A DNA stretch of 64,000 bases, taken from contig JAJRQQ010000015.1 of the NCBI GenBank assembly GCA_024280155.1, positions 52,883 through 116,882 of the forward strand, given 5' to 3'. The notes beneath the pieces were generated by a model. That model saw only the letters and a list, made by a program, of their open reading frames with translations. It was not told where the DNA came from and searched no databases. This stretch comes from Bacteroidota bacterium (lineage in GTDB: Bacteria > Bacteroidota > Bacteroidia > Flavobacteriales_D > Crocinitomicaceae). Numbering within the stretch: the first letter of the stretch is position 1; every line of letters begins with the position of its first letter. Both the position numbers and the translations under genes were made by a program. This document shows positions 55,486 to 64,000 of this stretch, piece after piece.

Positions 55486-56542
55486 TAACGATTTTCGTAC
55501 ATTTTATCGTAATAATCTTGGTAAGAACCTGATGTTACTTCTTCAATCCAATCTGAATTCTCTAAATACCAATCGACTGTTTTGTCCAATCCTTCTTCAA
55601 ATTCAAGAGAAGGTTTCCAATTCAATTCTTTCTCAATTTTACTTGCATCAATTGCATATCGCATATCATGTCCTGCCCTATCTTGTACGTAGGTGATGAG
55701 TTTTTCATTCTCCCCTTTTTCACGTCCAAGTTTATCATCGAGAATACGACACAAATATTTCACTAAGTCAATATTCGTCCATTCGTTCAAACCTCCAACA
55801 TTATATGCTTCTCCTATTCTTCCTTTATGAAAAATGGTGTCAATTGCACTTGCATGATCATTTACCCACAACCAATCGCGAATATTTTCTCCTTTTCCAT
55901 AAATAGGAAGTGGTTTTTTCTTCACAATGTTGTTAATCATCAATGGAATCAATTTTTCAGGAAACTGATGACTTCCATAATTGTTTGAACAATTAGAAAT
56001 TTTAATTGGAAAATTGTATGTATGATAAAAAGCTCTTACAAAATGGTCGGAAGATGCTTTCGACGAAGAATAAGGACTTCGTGGATCATAGGCAGTTGTC
56101 TCTTCAAACAAACCTTCATCTCCGAGCGAACCATACACCTCATCTGTCGAAACATGATGAAAAATATGTCCATCCTCTCCTTTCCAAAAATCTTTCGCAA
56201 TTTGCAATAAATTCACAGTTCCAACAACGTTGGTCATCACAAATTCCATTGGTCCTTCAATTGAACGATCCACATGAGATTCTGCGGCTAAATGAATAAC
56301 ATCTGAGATTTGATATTCTTCAAAAACCGATTTTATTTTTCTAGCATCACAAATGTCTGCTTTCACAAAGACATAATTGGGTGATTTTTCTACATCAACA
56401 AGATTTTTTAAATTACCTGCGTAAGTTAATTTATCCAAGTTAATAATTCGATAATCTGGATATTTACTCAACATTAAGCGAACAAGATGCGAACCGATAA
56501 ATCCAGCTCCACCGGTAATTAATATATTTTTTTGTAAGTCAT
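55485..56542 (-). pseudogene. rmlB: dTDP-glucose 4,6-dehydratase RmlB, frameshifted at its start
   Basis: RmlB removes water from dTDP-glucose, the second step towards dTDP-rhamnose and other deoxysugars. From the ATG at 56542 the frame reads MTYKK and then fails; the conserved [25 protein letters not shown] continues in another frame, so one A is missing in the seven-base run at 56527-56533. With it, the protein would be 352 residues, the standard length. The intact part has SPYSSSKASSDH (YxxxK-like) and VSTDEVYG. Starting at the later ATG (56474) loses the NAD-binding glycine loop. It overlaps the phosphatase gene by one base. No rmlA or rmlC is adjacent. Confidence 0.82.
56527..56533. other. 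Homopolymer frameshift point in rmlB
   Basis: Seven T on the plus strand (seven A in the coding strand). Eight would place the ATG at 56542 in frame with the conserved Rossmann motif. Both parts are recognisable RmlB sequence. Confidence 0.78.
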
Positions 56543-56620
56543 ATCTTTTTTAAATGTCGTAGAATTCGAGTACAAATTAGAATAATCATTCTAAATTTAG
56601 AATTCTTAATTTTTCATTAA

Positions 56621-57925
56621 TTACAGACTCCAGTATTCTATACTTTTAATCTTATCTTTAAATATCCCTTTAACATCAACAAAAATACCTTTATCATCAC
56701 GCATCATATTTTGGAAATCCTGTTCAGTCATCGCAACATATTCTTTATGATTCACCGCGACAATTATTGCATCGTAATCATTTGAAAGTTGATCGATTAA
56801 TTTCACACCATATTCATGTTCCATCTCATCGGATGAAGCATGTGGATCGATAACATCTACTTGAACTTGAAAAGATTTTAACTCATTGATAACATCAATC
56901 ACTTTAGAATTTCTAATATCACTGACATCTTCTTTGAATGTTGCCCCCATCACTAAAACTCTTGCGTCTTGAATATTTTTCCCAGTTGCTAAAATTTTCT
57001 TCACGGTTTGTTTACCGATATAGAATCCCATCGAATCATTCACATAACGACCAGAAGTGATTACTTTAGAATGATACCCTGCTTGCTGCGCTTTATGGGT
57101 CAAATAATACGGGTCAACTCCGATGCAATGTCCACCAACTAAACCTGGAGAAAATTTTAAGAAATTCCATTTTGTTCCAGCTGCTTCTAGAACATCAAAA
57201 GTATTGATTCCTAACTTATTGAAAATAATAGAAAGCTCATTAATCAATGCAATGTTTACATCTCTCTGTGTATTTTCAATAATTTTTGCTGCCTCTGCCA
57301 CTTTAATTGTTGAAGCTCGATGAACTCCTGCGTCTACAACTAATTCGTATGTTTTCGCAATATTCTCTAATGACTCTTCATCACATCCAGAGACAACTTT
57401 AATCACATTTTGCAATGTATGTTCTTTGTCTCCTGGATTAATTCTTTCTGGAGAATAACCTACTTTAAAATCTTGTGGAAATTTCAGTCCTGATTCTTTT
57501 TCTAACACAGGAATACAATCTTCTTCTGTACACCCTGGATATACCGTTGATTCAAACACAACGTAATCACCTTTCTTTAAAACTTTCCCTACAGTAGCGC
57601 TTGCACTTAAAAGAGGTCTTAAATTGGGTAAATTTGCGTCATCAATAGGTGTAGGAACAGCAACCACATAGAATTGAGAATCCCTCAATCCTTCGAGATC
57701 TGCTGTAAATTCAATATCACTATTATCAAAGACACTCGCTTCTAGTTCATTACTTGGATCGATGCTATTTTTCATCATATCCACACGTTCTTGGTTGATA
57801 TCAAAACCTACGACTGAAATTTTCTTTGCAAATTCCAGTGCAATTGGTAATCCTACATAACCTAAACCGACTACTGCAAGTTTAGCTTCTTTGTTTACGA
57901 GTTGGTTATAAATCGAGTTGCTCAT
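56621..57925 (-). CDS. wbpA: UDP-GlcNAc 6-dehydrogenase WbpA-like
   Basis: 434 residues. An NAD-dependent dehydrogenase of the UDP-glucose/GDP-mannose family with VVGLGYVGLPIALEFAKK at the N-terminus and the catalytic cysteine in GLVGGHCIGVDPYYLTH. The VDPYYLTHKAQ motif and length point to WbpA/TviB-type enzymes that oxidise C6 of UDP-GlcNAc to UDP-GlcNAcA, in contrast to the Ugd at 60518. It is the first step of the WbpA-B-E-D path encoded here. The start overlaps wbpB by 20 bases. Confidence 0.88.
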   Translation of the reverse strand: MSNSIYNQLVNKEAKLAVVGLGYVGLPIALEFAKKISVVGFDINQERVDMMKNSIDPSNELEASVFDNSDIEFTADLEGLRDSQFYVVAVPTPIDDANLPNLRPLLSASATVGKVLKKGDYVVFESTVYPGCTEEDCIPVLEKESGLKFPQDFKVGYSPERINPGDKEHTLQNVIKVVSGCDEESLENIAKTYELVVDAGVHRASTIKVAEAAKIIENTQRDVNIALINELSIIFNKLGINTFDVLEAAGTKWNFLKFSPGLVGGHCIGVDPYYLTHKAQQAGYHSKVITSGRYVNDSMGFYIGKQTVKKILATGKNIQDARVLVMGATFKEDVSDIRNSKVIDVINELKSFQVQVDVIDPHASSDEMEHEYGVKLIDQLSNDYDAIIVAVNHKEYVAMTEQDFQNMMRDDKGIFVDVKGIFKDKIKSIEYWSL

Positions 57926-58934
57926 TTCTTACTTTATAAATACGTTCAATAATTTCAACAACCTTAAGACCTTCTAATGCGTTTGTGGTTGCCGATGTTC
58001 TCCCTTTTAATGTATCAATTACATTTTTGATCACATAATTATGATTCGCAGCAGAACCTTTGTAAGGTCCATAATCATTTGCTGGGTTCGATTCTTTCAA
58101 AGTAGGCATTTCGTAATCTTTGATATTACACACTTCCACTTCGTTCATGTACTGTCCTCCAATTTTCACACTTCCTTTCGAGCCGATAATAGTCAAGGAC
58201 GATTCTAAATTTTGATTAGCAACAGCTGTAGAATAATTTAAGCATCCCATTCCTCCGTTGATAAAATCAAAGTTTACAAAACCCGAATCTTCAAAAGCAG
58301 TAGAATTTTTATGGGTGAAATCAGCAAATTTCCCAGAAATATTATCAATATCTCCAAACAACCAATACATGATATCGATGAAGTGAGAAAATTGAGTAAA
58401 CAAAGTTCCACCATCTAGGTCAGGCGTTCCTTTCCACCCACCTTTTTTGTAATATCTGTCATCACGATTCCAATAACAATTTAATTGTACCATGTGAATA
58501 TCCCCAAGAATTTCATCTTCAACCACTGATTTTATCCATTCAGAAGGTGGTGAATATCTATTTTGCATTACGCAGAATACATTCTTCGACATTTGTAATG
58601 ATTTAAAAATCACTTTCTCACAATTGTCTTTTGAAAGTCCCATCGGTTTTTCGCAAACCACATGTTTTTTCGATTCCAAACCTTTGATACTTTGTGCAGC
58701 ATGCAATCCGTTCGGTGTACAAACATTCAACACATCATATTCCAATCCAGACTCATTCAATTCTTCAATTGTCTTGAAAAAAGGTACATCAAAACGTTCT
58801 GCTTCACATTCTTCTTTGGAACGAATATCAATCATTGCAACCAATTCAGACTCTTCTTCACGACTAATCATTTCTGCGTGGCGCTTTCCAATATGCCCTG
58901 CTCCAATAACCGCAAATTTTACTTTACCTTCCAT
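57906..58934 (-). CDS. wbpB: UDP-GlcNAcA 3-dehydrogenase WbpB-like
   Basis: 342 residues from the ATG at 58934; an upstream TTG in frame overlaps wbpD and is rejected. Gfo/Idh/MocA fold with KFAVIGAGHIGKRHAEMISR (NAD-binding), CEKPMGLSK and the WGCLNYSTA-like strand; WNRDDRYYKKGGWKGTPDLDGG is typical of WbpB. It oxidises the C3 hydroxyl of UDP-GlcNAcA, recycling NADH with 2-oxoglutarate in studied cases. The transaminase partner (wbpE) and acetyltransferase (wbpD) are in the same gene group. Confidence 0.88.
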   Translation of the reverse strand: MEGKVKFAVIGAGHIGKRHAEMISREEESELVAMIDIRSKEECEAERFDVPFFKTIEELNESGLEYDVLNVCTPNGLHAAQSIKGLESKKHVVCEKPMGLSKDNCEKVIFKSLQMSKNVFCVMQNRYSPPSEWIKSVVEDEILGDIHMVQLNCYWNRDDRYYKKGGWKGTPDLDGGTLFTQFSHFIDIMYWLFGDIDNISGKFADFTHKNSTAFEDSGFVNFDFINGGMGCLNYSTAVANQNLESSLTIIGSKGSVKIGGQYMNEVEVCNIKDYEMPTLKESNPANDYGPYKGSAANHNYVIKNVIDTLKGRTSATTNALEGLKVVEIIERIYKVRNEQLDL

Positions 58935-58938
58935 ATTT

Positions 58939-59520
58939 CTAATATTCCGCAATCACCTTCGTGACTACTTTATTTTTCAATGTATATTTTTCGTTACTTT
59001 CAGTGCAAATAGCACTTCCATTCGCGTCAAACTCCAAACGATGTCCGAACTCACTCATCCAACCAATTTGTCGTGCAGGATTCCCCACCACCAAAGCATA
59101 ATCAGGAACTGTTTTTGTCACCACTGCTCCAGCACCGATAAATGCAAATCGACCGATATCATGCCCACAAACAATGGTTGCGTTTGCACCAATACTTGCT
59201 CCTTTTTTTACAATTGTTTTTAAATATTCTCCACGACGATTCACTGCACTTCTTGGGTTCATCACATTTGTAAACACCATCGATGGTCCAAGAAAAACAT
59301 CATCTTCACAAATTACTCCCGTGTATATAGAAACGTTGTTTTGAATTTTCACATTCTTACCGAGGATAACTTCTGGAGAAATGACCACATTTTGTCCGAT
59401 ATTACATTTTTCTCCAATTTCACAATTGGGCATGATATGAGAAAAATGCCAAACTTTTGTTCCATCTCCTATGTTGCAACCTTCGTCAATAACAGCCGTT
59501 TCGTGTGCAAAATAATTCAT
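58939..59520 (-). CDS. wbpD: UDP-2-acetamido-3-amino-glucuronate N-acetyltransferase WbpD-like
   Basis: 193 residues with left-handed beta-helix repeats ([54 protein letters not shown]). [11 protein letters not shown] and the VWHFSHI histidine match WbpD/WlbB, which acetylates the 3-amino group to give UDP-2,3-diacetamido-glucuronate. The start shares one base with the UDP-xylose synthase stop. Length is normal. Confidence 0.88.
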   Translation of the reverse strand: MNYFAHETAVIDEGCNIGDGTKVWHFSHIMPNCEIGEKCNIGQNVVISPEVILGKNVKIQNNVSIYTGVICEDDVFLGPSMVFTNVMNPRSAVNRRGEYLKTIVKKGASIGANATIVCGHDIGRFAFIGAGAVVTKTVPDYALVVGNPARQIGWMSEFGHRLEFDANGSAICTESNEKYTLKNKVVTKVIAEY

Positions 59521-60512
59521 TATTTCTTAATGTATTTATCGAAATTATAATGAGCCGTTTGAGACAATTCTTCTTTCGGCAAACTTTTAAAATAAGCATA
59601 AGTCCTTTTCAGTCCTTCTTTTCGGTCAATTTTAGGTTCCCAATCGAGTAAAGCTCTTGCTTTCGTAATATCTGGTTGACGTTGTTTAGGATCATCAGTT
59701 GGCAAACCTTTGAAAATCACTTTTTGATCGGTACCTGTTAACTCAATAATTTCTTGTGCAAAATCAGCAATTGAAATCTCAGAAGGATTTCCGATATTCA
59801 CAGGATCAACACAATCAGATTGAAGCAACCTGAAAATGCCTTCCACTAAATCATCTACATAGCAGAACGAACGTGTTTGAGAACCGTCACCAAAAATAGT
59901 TAGATCTTCACCACGTAGCGCTTGACCAATAAAAGCAGGCAAAACTCGACCATCATTCAATCTCATTTTAGGCCCATACGTATTAAAGATACGCACAATT
60001 CTCGTTTCAACTCCGTGAAAAGTATGGTAGGCCATTGTGATTGCTTCTTGAAAACGTTTTGCTTCATCATACACTCCTCTCGGTCCGACAGGATTTACAT
60101 GTCCCCAATAATCTTCCGTTTGAGGATGCACTTCTGGATCTCCATAAACTTCGGAAGTTGAAGCAATTAAAACTCTTGCATTCTTTTCTTTTGCTAACCC
60201 AAGACAATTATGAATTCCTAATGAGCCAACTTTTAACGTTTGAATAGGGATTTTCAAATAATCAATTGGACTTGCAGGAGATGCAAAATGTAAAATGTAA
60301 TCTAATTCCCCAGGAACATGGATAAACTTTGTAACGTCATGGTTACAAAATTCAAAATTTTCTAGTGGAAATAAATTCTCTATATTTTCTATTCTCCCAG
60401 TGATTAAATTATCCATCGCAATGACATGATAGTCTTTTTTCACGAAGAATTCACACAAATGAGAACCCAAAAAGCCAGCTGCTCCTGTGATTAATATTCT
60501 TTTTCTTTCCAT
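59520..60512 (-). CDS. UDP-glucuronate decarboxylase (UDP-xylose synthase)
   Basis: 330 residues. Extended SDR with [58 protein letters not shown] (YxxxK, and the decarboxylase-specific Pro-rich loop) and [13 protein letters not shown]. It turns UDP-glucuronate from the adjacent Ugd into UDP-xylose. The two genes are five bases apart, so supply and use are linked. This predicts a pentose-containing glycan. Confidence 0.92.
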   Translation of the reverse strand: MERKRILITGAAGFLGSHLCEFFVKKDYHVIAMDNLITGRIENIENLFPLENFEFCNHDVTKFIHVPGELDYILHFASPASPIDYLKIPIQTLKVGSLGIHNCLGLAKEKNARVLIASTSEVYGDPEVHPQTEDYWGHVNPVGPRGVYDEAKRFQEAITMAYHTFHGVETRIVRIFNTYGPKMRLNDGRVLPAFIGQALRGEDLTIFGDGSQTRSFCYVDDLVEGIFRLLQSDCVDPVNIGNPSEISIADFAQEIIELTGTDQKVIFKGLPTDDPKQRQPDITKARALLDWEPKIDRKEGLKRTYAYFKSLPKEELSQTAHYNFDKYIKK

Positions 60513-60517
60513 TCGAA

Positions 60518-61831
60518 TTATTTTAAAACTGTTTTTCTACCGATAGAATTATAGTAGAAACCAAGGCTTTTCATTTGGTTTAATTCATATATATTTCTCC
60601 CATCAAAAATAACAGGTTCTTTCAGGAGTTCTTTCATTTTATCAAAATCAGGATTTCTAAATGCTTGCCATTCTGTTGCAATTAACAAAGCATCACAACC
60701 ATTCAAAGCATCGTATTGATTATCGACAAAAGTCACTCCATCACTCACCACTTCTTTGACATTTGACATTGCTTCAGGATCAAAAGTGATCACTTCAGCA
60801 CCGGCAGCTGTTAATGCTTGAATCATATATAAAGCAGATGCTTCTCGAATATCATCCGTGTCGGGTTTAAAAGCCAATCCCCAAAGAGCGAATTTCATCC
60901 CGGTCAAATCACCACAATAATTCATGACTTTATCAACAAGAACTACTTTCTGTTTTTCGTTCACATCTAAAACACTTTGGATAATATCAAACTGGTAACC
61001 AGCATCCTGTCCACTTTTCAATAAAGCATTCACATCTTTAGGGAAACAACTTCCGCCAAAGCCAATACCCGGATACAAAAATTTGTGTCCAATTCGAGAA
61101 TCAGAACCGATTCCCTCACGAACTTTATCTACATCAGCACCGACTAATTCACAGAAATTTGCAATCTCATTCATGAACGTAATCTTAGTTGCCAAGAATG
61201 AATTCGCCGCATATTTTGTCAATTCTGCTGATTTCTCATCCATTACAATTAATGGGTGACCGTCGCGAATAAAAGGCTTATACAATTCCGACATTATTCT
61301 AACTGCTCTTTCATCAGAAGTCCCGATAACAACACGGTCAGGATTTAGAAAATCATCTACAGCAAACCCTTCACGTAAAAATTCAGGATTGGAGACAACT
61401 GCAAACTCAACCCTTGCTTTTTCTTTAATCTTTGCTTCTACTTTTTCTGCTGTCCCCACAGGAACAGTTGATTTATCTACGATAACTTTATATTCAGTCA
61501 TCATTTCACCTAATTGTCCTGCAACATTTAGCACATAGCTTAAGTCAGCAGAACCATCTTCTCCAGGAGGAGTTGGTAAAGCAAGAAAAATTATTTCAGC
61601 AAAATCTATAGCTTTTTTAAGGTTTGTAGTAAATGAAATTCTTTTAGCTTTAATATTTCTTTCGAAAACAACGTCCAAATGAGGTTCGTAAATCGGCACT
61701 TCACCATTTCTCATTTTATTGACTTTATTTTCGTCAATATCAACACAAATCACTTGATTACCTGTTTCTGCAAAACAAGTTCCGGTCACTAACCCAACGT
61801 ATCCTGTACCTACAACTGCAATTTTTTTCAT
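60518..61831 (-). CDS. ugd: UDP-glucose 6-dehydrogenase
   Basis: 437 residues. [22 protein letters not shown] is the NAD fold and [14 protein letters not shown] carries the catalytic cysteine; the central helix and [10 protein letters not shown] motif in the C-terminal domain are present. It makes UDP-glucuronate. The products feed the decarboxylase five bases downstream. The wbpE gene lies eight bases upstream, and the Cys-loop sequence distinguishes it from the WbpA-type dehydrogenase. Confidence 0.93.
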   Translation of the reverse strand: MKKIAVVGTGYVGLVTGTCFAETGNQVICVDIDENKVNKMRNGEVPIYEPHLDVVFERNIKAKRISFTTNLKKAIDFAEIIFLALPTPPGEDGSADLSYVLNVAGQLGEMMTEYKVIVDKSTVPVGTAEKVEAKIKEKARVEFAVVSNPEFLREGFAVDDFLNPDRVVIGTSDERAVRIMSELYKPFIRDGHPLIVMDEKSAELTKYAANSFLATKITFMNEIANFCELVGADVDKVREGIGSDSRIGHKFLYPGIGFGGSCFPKDVNALLKSGQDAGYQFDIIQSVLDVNEKQKVVLVDKVMNYCGDLTGMKFALWGLAFKPDTDDIREASALYMIQALTAAGAEVITFDPEAMSNVKEVVSDGVTFVDNQYDALNGCDALLIATEWQAFRNPDFDKMKELLKEPVIFDGRNIYELNQMKSLGFYYNSIGRKTVLK

Positions 61832-61839
61832 CTAAAAAA

Positions 61840-62973
61840 TTATGAGTTAGCGTCTAAGAATTCTGCAATACTAGAGCAGATATATTCCAATTGATCATCT
61901 TCCATTTCTGTGTGAATTGGTAAAGAGAGAACTCTTTCGCATAACCAATCCGTCACAGGCAATTCAGTTGCAGCACTTCCAAAAGCGCTAAACATCTCTT
62001 GTTTATGAGCAGGAACGGGGTAATAAATCATTGAAGGAACATCTTTTGTTGCTAAAAAAGCATTTAAAGCATCCCTATCGATTCCTTCCAAAGTTAACGT
62101 ATATTGATGAAAAACATGTTTTGAATGCGTCCCTCTCACTGGCGTTTTAACTCCATCGTATTTTGCAAAGAAATTATCATAATAATCAGCTACTTTTCTT
62201 CTCGCAGCGATATAATTATCCAATTCTCTCAATTTAATTCTAAGCACAGCAGCTTGTACACTATCTAGGCGAGAATTTACCCCTACGATGTCGTGATAGT
62301 AGCGTTTACTTTGACCGTGGTTCACAATCATTCTCATTTTCGCTGCTAATTCATCGTTATTGGTAAAAATTGCTCCACCATCCCCGTAGCAGCCTAAATT
62401 CTTCGAAGGGAAGAAAGAAGTACAACCTATATCACCAAGAGTACCTGTTTTCTGCATTCCATCCACGCAGTTGTAGTCACTTCCAATTGCCTGAGCATTA
62501 TCTTCAACTACAAAAAGTTTGTGTTTGTGTGCAATTCGAATAATTTCTTCCATTTCAGCCGCTTGTCCGTATAAATGAACTGGAACAATTGCTCTTGTTT
62601 TATCTGTAATTGCTGCTTCAATTTTAGTTGCATCAATACACATCGTATCTTTATCAACATCAACAAAAACAGGTTTTAATCCCAACAAAGCAATTACTTC
62701 TGTTGTTGCAATAAATGTAAAAGACGGAGTGATTACTTCATCTCCAGGTTTTAAACCTAATGCCATCAAAGAGATTTGTAGAGCATCCGTTCCGTTCGCA
62801 CAAGGGATCACATGATTCACACCGAGGTATGATTCCATGTCCGACTGAAATGCTTTAACTTCAGGGCCATTAATGAATTGAGCAGACTCAATTACTTCAT
62901 TTATTGCTTTATCAACTGCTGGTTTTATCTTTTGGTATTGCGACTTTAAGTCGACCATTTGTATATTTTTCAT
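61840..62973 (-). CDS. wbpE: DegT-family sugar aminotransferase, WbpE-like
   Basis: 377 residues. NGPEVKAFQSDMESYLGVNHVIPCANGTDALQISLMALGLKPGDEVITPSFTF is the cofactor-binding start; EDNAQAIGSDY provides the PLP Asp and SFFPSKNLGCYGDGGAI the Schiff-base Lys. It should transfer an amino group to the 3-keto sugar made by WbpB. It is the first gene of the minus-strand group; a 160-base gap separates it from divergent cysC. No TAnnTTTG element was seen on its strand there. Confidence 0.88.
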   Translation of the reverse strand: MKNIQMVDLKSQYQKIKPAVDKAINEVIESAQFINGPEVKAFQSDMESYLGVNHVIPCANGTDALQISLMALGLKPGDEVITPSFTFIATTEVIALLGLKPVFVDVDKDTMCIDATKIEAAITDKTRAIVPVHLYGQAAEMEEIIRIAHKHKLFVVEDNAQAIGSDYNCVDGMQKTGTLGDIGCTSFFPSKNLGCYGDGGAIFTNNDELAAKMRMIVNHGQSKRYYHDIVGVNSRLDSVQAAVLRIKLRELDNYIAARRKVADYYDNFFAKYDGVKTPVRGTHSKHVFHQYTLTLEGIDRDALNAFLATKDVPSMIYYPVPAHKQEMFSAFGSAATELPVTDWLCERVLSLPIHTEMEDDQLEYICSSIAEFLDANS

Positions 62974-63109
62974 CTATGGATGTGTTTTACGTATTCATTA
63001 AAGGGGTTAAAGATAAATAATACTACTAAATAAAACACAAATGTGAGCGGATTTTATACATATATTGTAAAAAGTGAATAATTTACCCACTTTTCGTATT
63101 AAAAAATAC

Positions 63110-63117
63110 TACTTTTG
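63110..63117 (+). promoter_or_regulatory. -7 element of cysC (TACTTTTG)
   Basis: TACTTTTG fits TAnnTTTG completely. A TTTC at 63092-63095 sits where a -33 element would be, so the match there is weak. The predicted transcription start is near 63124, giving a leader of about ten bases. Confidence 0.45.
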
Positions 63118-63134
63118 GAAGTATAATCCCAACT

Positions 63135-63725
63135 ATGAACATTCATCCGACATCTTACTCTATTTCTCAAAATGAGAGAGAAAAAATGAACCGTCATAAA
63201 TCAATTGTCATTTGGTTCACAGGACTTTCTGGGTCAGGGAAAAGCAGTATCGCACAAGAACTTGAACGACTTTTATTTCAAAAAAACATTCACTGTTTCC
63301 CGCTTGATGGTGACAATATTCGAACGGGACTTAACAGTGATTTAGATTTTTCTGACCAAGATCGAAGTGAGAATATTCGTAGAATCTCAGAGGTTGCAAA
63401 ATTGTTGATCCAATCTGGACAAGTTGTTTTAGCTAGTTTTATTTCTCCGTTTGAGAAAGACAGACTAGAAGCAAAAAGAATAATTAGAGAGCATTCATTT
63501 TTTGAAGTTTTCGTTGATACTCCGCTAGAACTTTGTAAAAAAAGAGACCCAAAAGGATTGTATCACAAAGTAGAAAAGGGTGAAATAAAGAACTTTACAG
63601 GAATCAATTCTCCTTATGAAACACCTAAAAACCCAGATTTGATTCTTTCTACCGAAAACAAAACAATTCAGGAATGCACGACTGAATTATTAGAAAAAAT
63701 ACTACCTTTAATTGAATTAGAATAA
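63135..63725 (+). CDS. cysC: Adenylylsulfate kinase
   Basis: 196 residues. The P-loop GLSGSGKSS (33-41), LDGDNIRTGLNSDLDFS and LASFISPFEKDR match APS kinase; the enzyme phosphorylates adenylylsulfate to PAPS. No sulfate adenylyltransferase (cysD/cysN) or PAPS reductase is next to it. Its place beside nucleotide-sugar genes suggests PAPS for sulfation of a glycan as well as assimilation. An ATG 51 bases downstream (MNRHKS) is a possible alternative start. Confidence 0.93.
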   Translation: MNIHPTSYSISQNEREKMNRHKSIVIWFTGLSGSGKSSIAQELERLLFQKNIHCFPLDGDNIRTGLNSDLDFSDQDRSENIRRISEVAKLLIQSGQVVLASFISPFEKDRLEAKRIIREHSFFEVFVDTPLELCKKRDPKGLYHKVEKGEIKNFTGINSPYETPKNPDLILSTENKTIQECTTELLEKILPLIELE

Positions 63726-63885
63726 TTAACACTTTTAAGTTTACACGAAGATAACCACCGATTAAACAATTTATTTGACCTGTTGCGTTAAGGTTATTTT
63801 AAATTGAATTATTTTAAGAATAATCTGTATCTTGCAAAAAAATACACCAGTGAAAAAAATTACAACACCTTTTTTTATTTCTTGT

Positions 63886-64000
63886 ATGAAAAATATCATT
63901 CTTATTGCAATGATCTTTACCTCTTTTCAATCATTCTCACAAAGAAATGCATCTGACTCTATCATTGGAACCCCATGGGTAAGTGTTAGCTACGGAGGAA
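63886..64000 (+). CDS. Exported protein, 5' end only
   Basis: 38 codons are visible. The ATG begins MKNIILIAMIFTSFQSFSQR, a signal peptide with a likely cut after FSQ. A GTG at 63850 in the same frame would add 12 residues and is less likely. The remaining NASDSIIGTPWVSVSYGG does not suffice for a family call, though a beta-barrel or surface protein is plausible. The frame runs past the window edge. Confidence 0.55.
   Translation, partial: MKNIILIAMIFTSFQSFSQRNASDSIIGTPWVSVSYGG

Noticed and set aside
58624..59223. 199-codon antisense frame over wbpB and wbpD
   Set aside because: It is the shadow of two clear genes on the other strand, rich in Cys, Phe and Ser and without recognisable motifs.

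Overview
The window is AT-rich chromosomal DNA from a member of the Bacteroidota, most likely order Flavobacteriales. Evidence: a type IX secretion (T9SS) C-terminal sorting domain, a PorE-like TPR/PD40/OmpA protein, DUF3467 and DUF2851 proteins, promoters of the TAnnTTTG (-7) / TTG (-33) type, weak use of Shine-Dalgarno sites, and the order rpsU-xerC-hpf-tRNAs-tuf-tRNA(Trp)-secE-nusG-rplKAJL-rpoBC. No insertion sequence, prophage or CRISPR array was seen.

Region 1 (1-8.7 kb) looks like an anaerobic/nitrogen-oxide respiration island. A truncated outer-membrane barrel gene (alginate-export family) diverges from a molybdenum-cofactor operon (moeA-mobA-moaD-moaE-moaCB-moaA) that ends with a Crp/Fnr-family regulator. 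Convergent to it is a norC-norB-like nitric oxide reductase pair. Matching palindromes (AATATGA-N6-TCATATT) lie upstream of the barrel gene and of norC, and a weaker copy lies upstream of moeA. Each sits at a sensible distance from a Bacteroidota-type -7 element, so I infer one regulon run by the Crp/Fnr protein.

Region 2 (8.7-19.9 kb) is a surface-polysaccharide locus on the minus strand: initiating sugar transferase, aminotransferase, glycosyltransferases, Wzy-like polymerase, acyltransferase, Wzx flippase and a WbpP-like epimerase. The epimerase overlaps rny, which follows zapA and a coiled-coil gene. Region 3 (22-39 kb) holds a secreted M23 peptidase, DUF3467, rpoC, rpoB, the ribosomal-protein operon, nusG, secE, five tRNAs, tuf, hpf, xerC and rpsU. 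Region 4 (39-55.5 kb) is housekeeping and envelope: acyl-CoA dehydrogenase, apt, HhH protein, AGCS symporter, SDR, K+ channel, PspC, DUF2851, PorE-like protein, rluD, T9SS cargo, PASTA protein, LOG, DUF2279 and a CpsB-type phosphatase. Region 5 (55.5-64 kb) makes nucleotide sugars: rmlB, WbpA/B/D/E (UDP-diacetamido-glucuronate), UDP-xylose synthase, UDP-glucose dehydrogenase, then divergent cysC and a truncated exported protein.

Five genes are broken in ways readable from the sequence: one-base homopolymer indels in norB and rmlB, and in-frame stops in a glycosyltransferase (TAG), rplA (TGA) and the PorE-like gene (TAA). A sixth, a four-helix-bundle gene, lacks its N-terminus. Because rplA is a core gene and all three stop codons occur, sequencing or assembly error is the leading explanation, though true decay or phase variation cannot be excluded for the surface genes.
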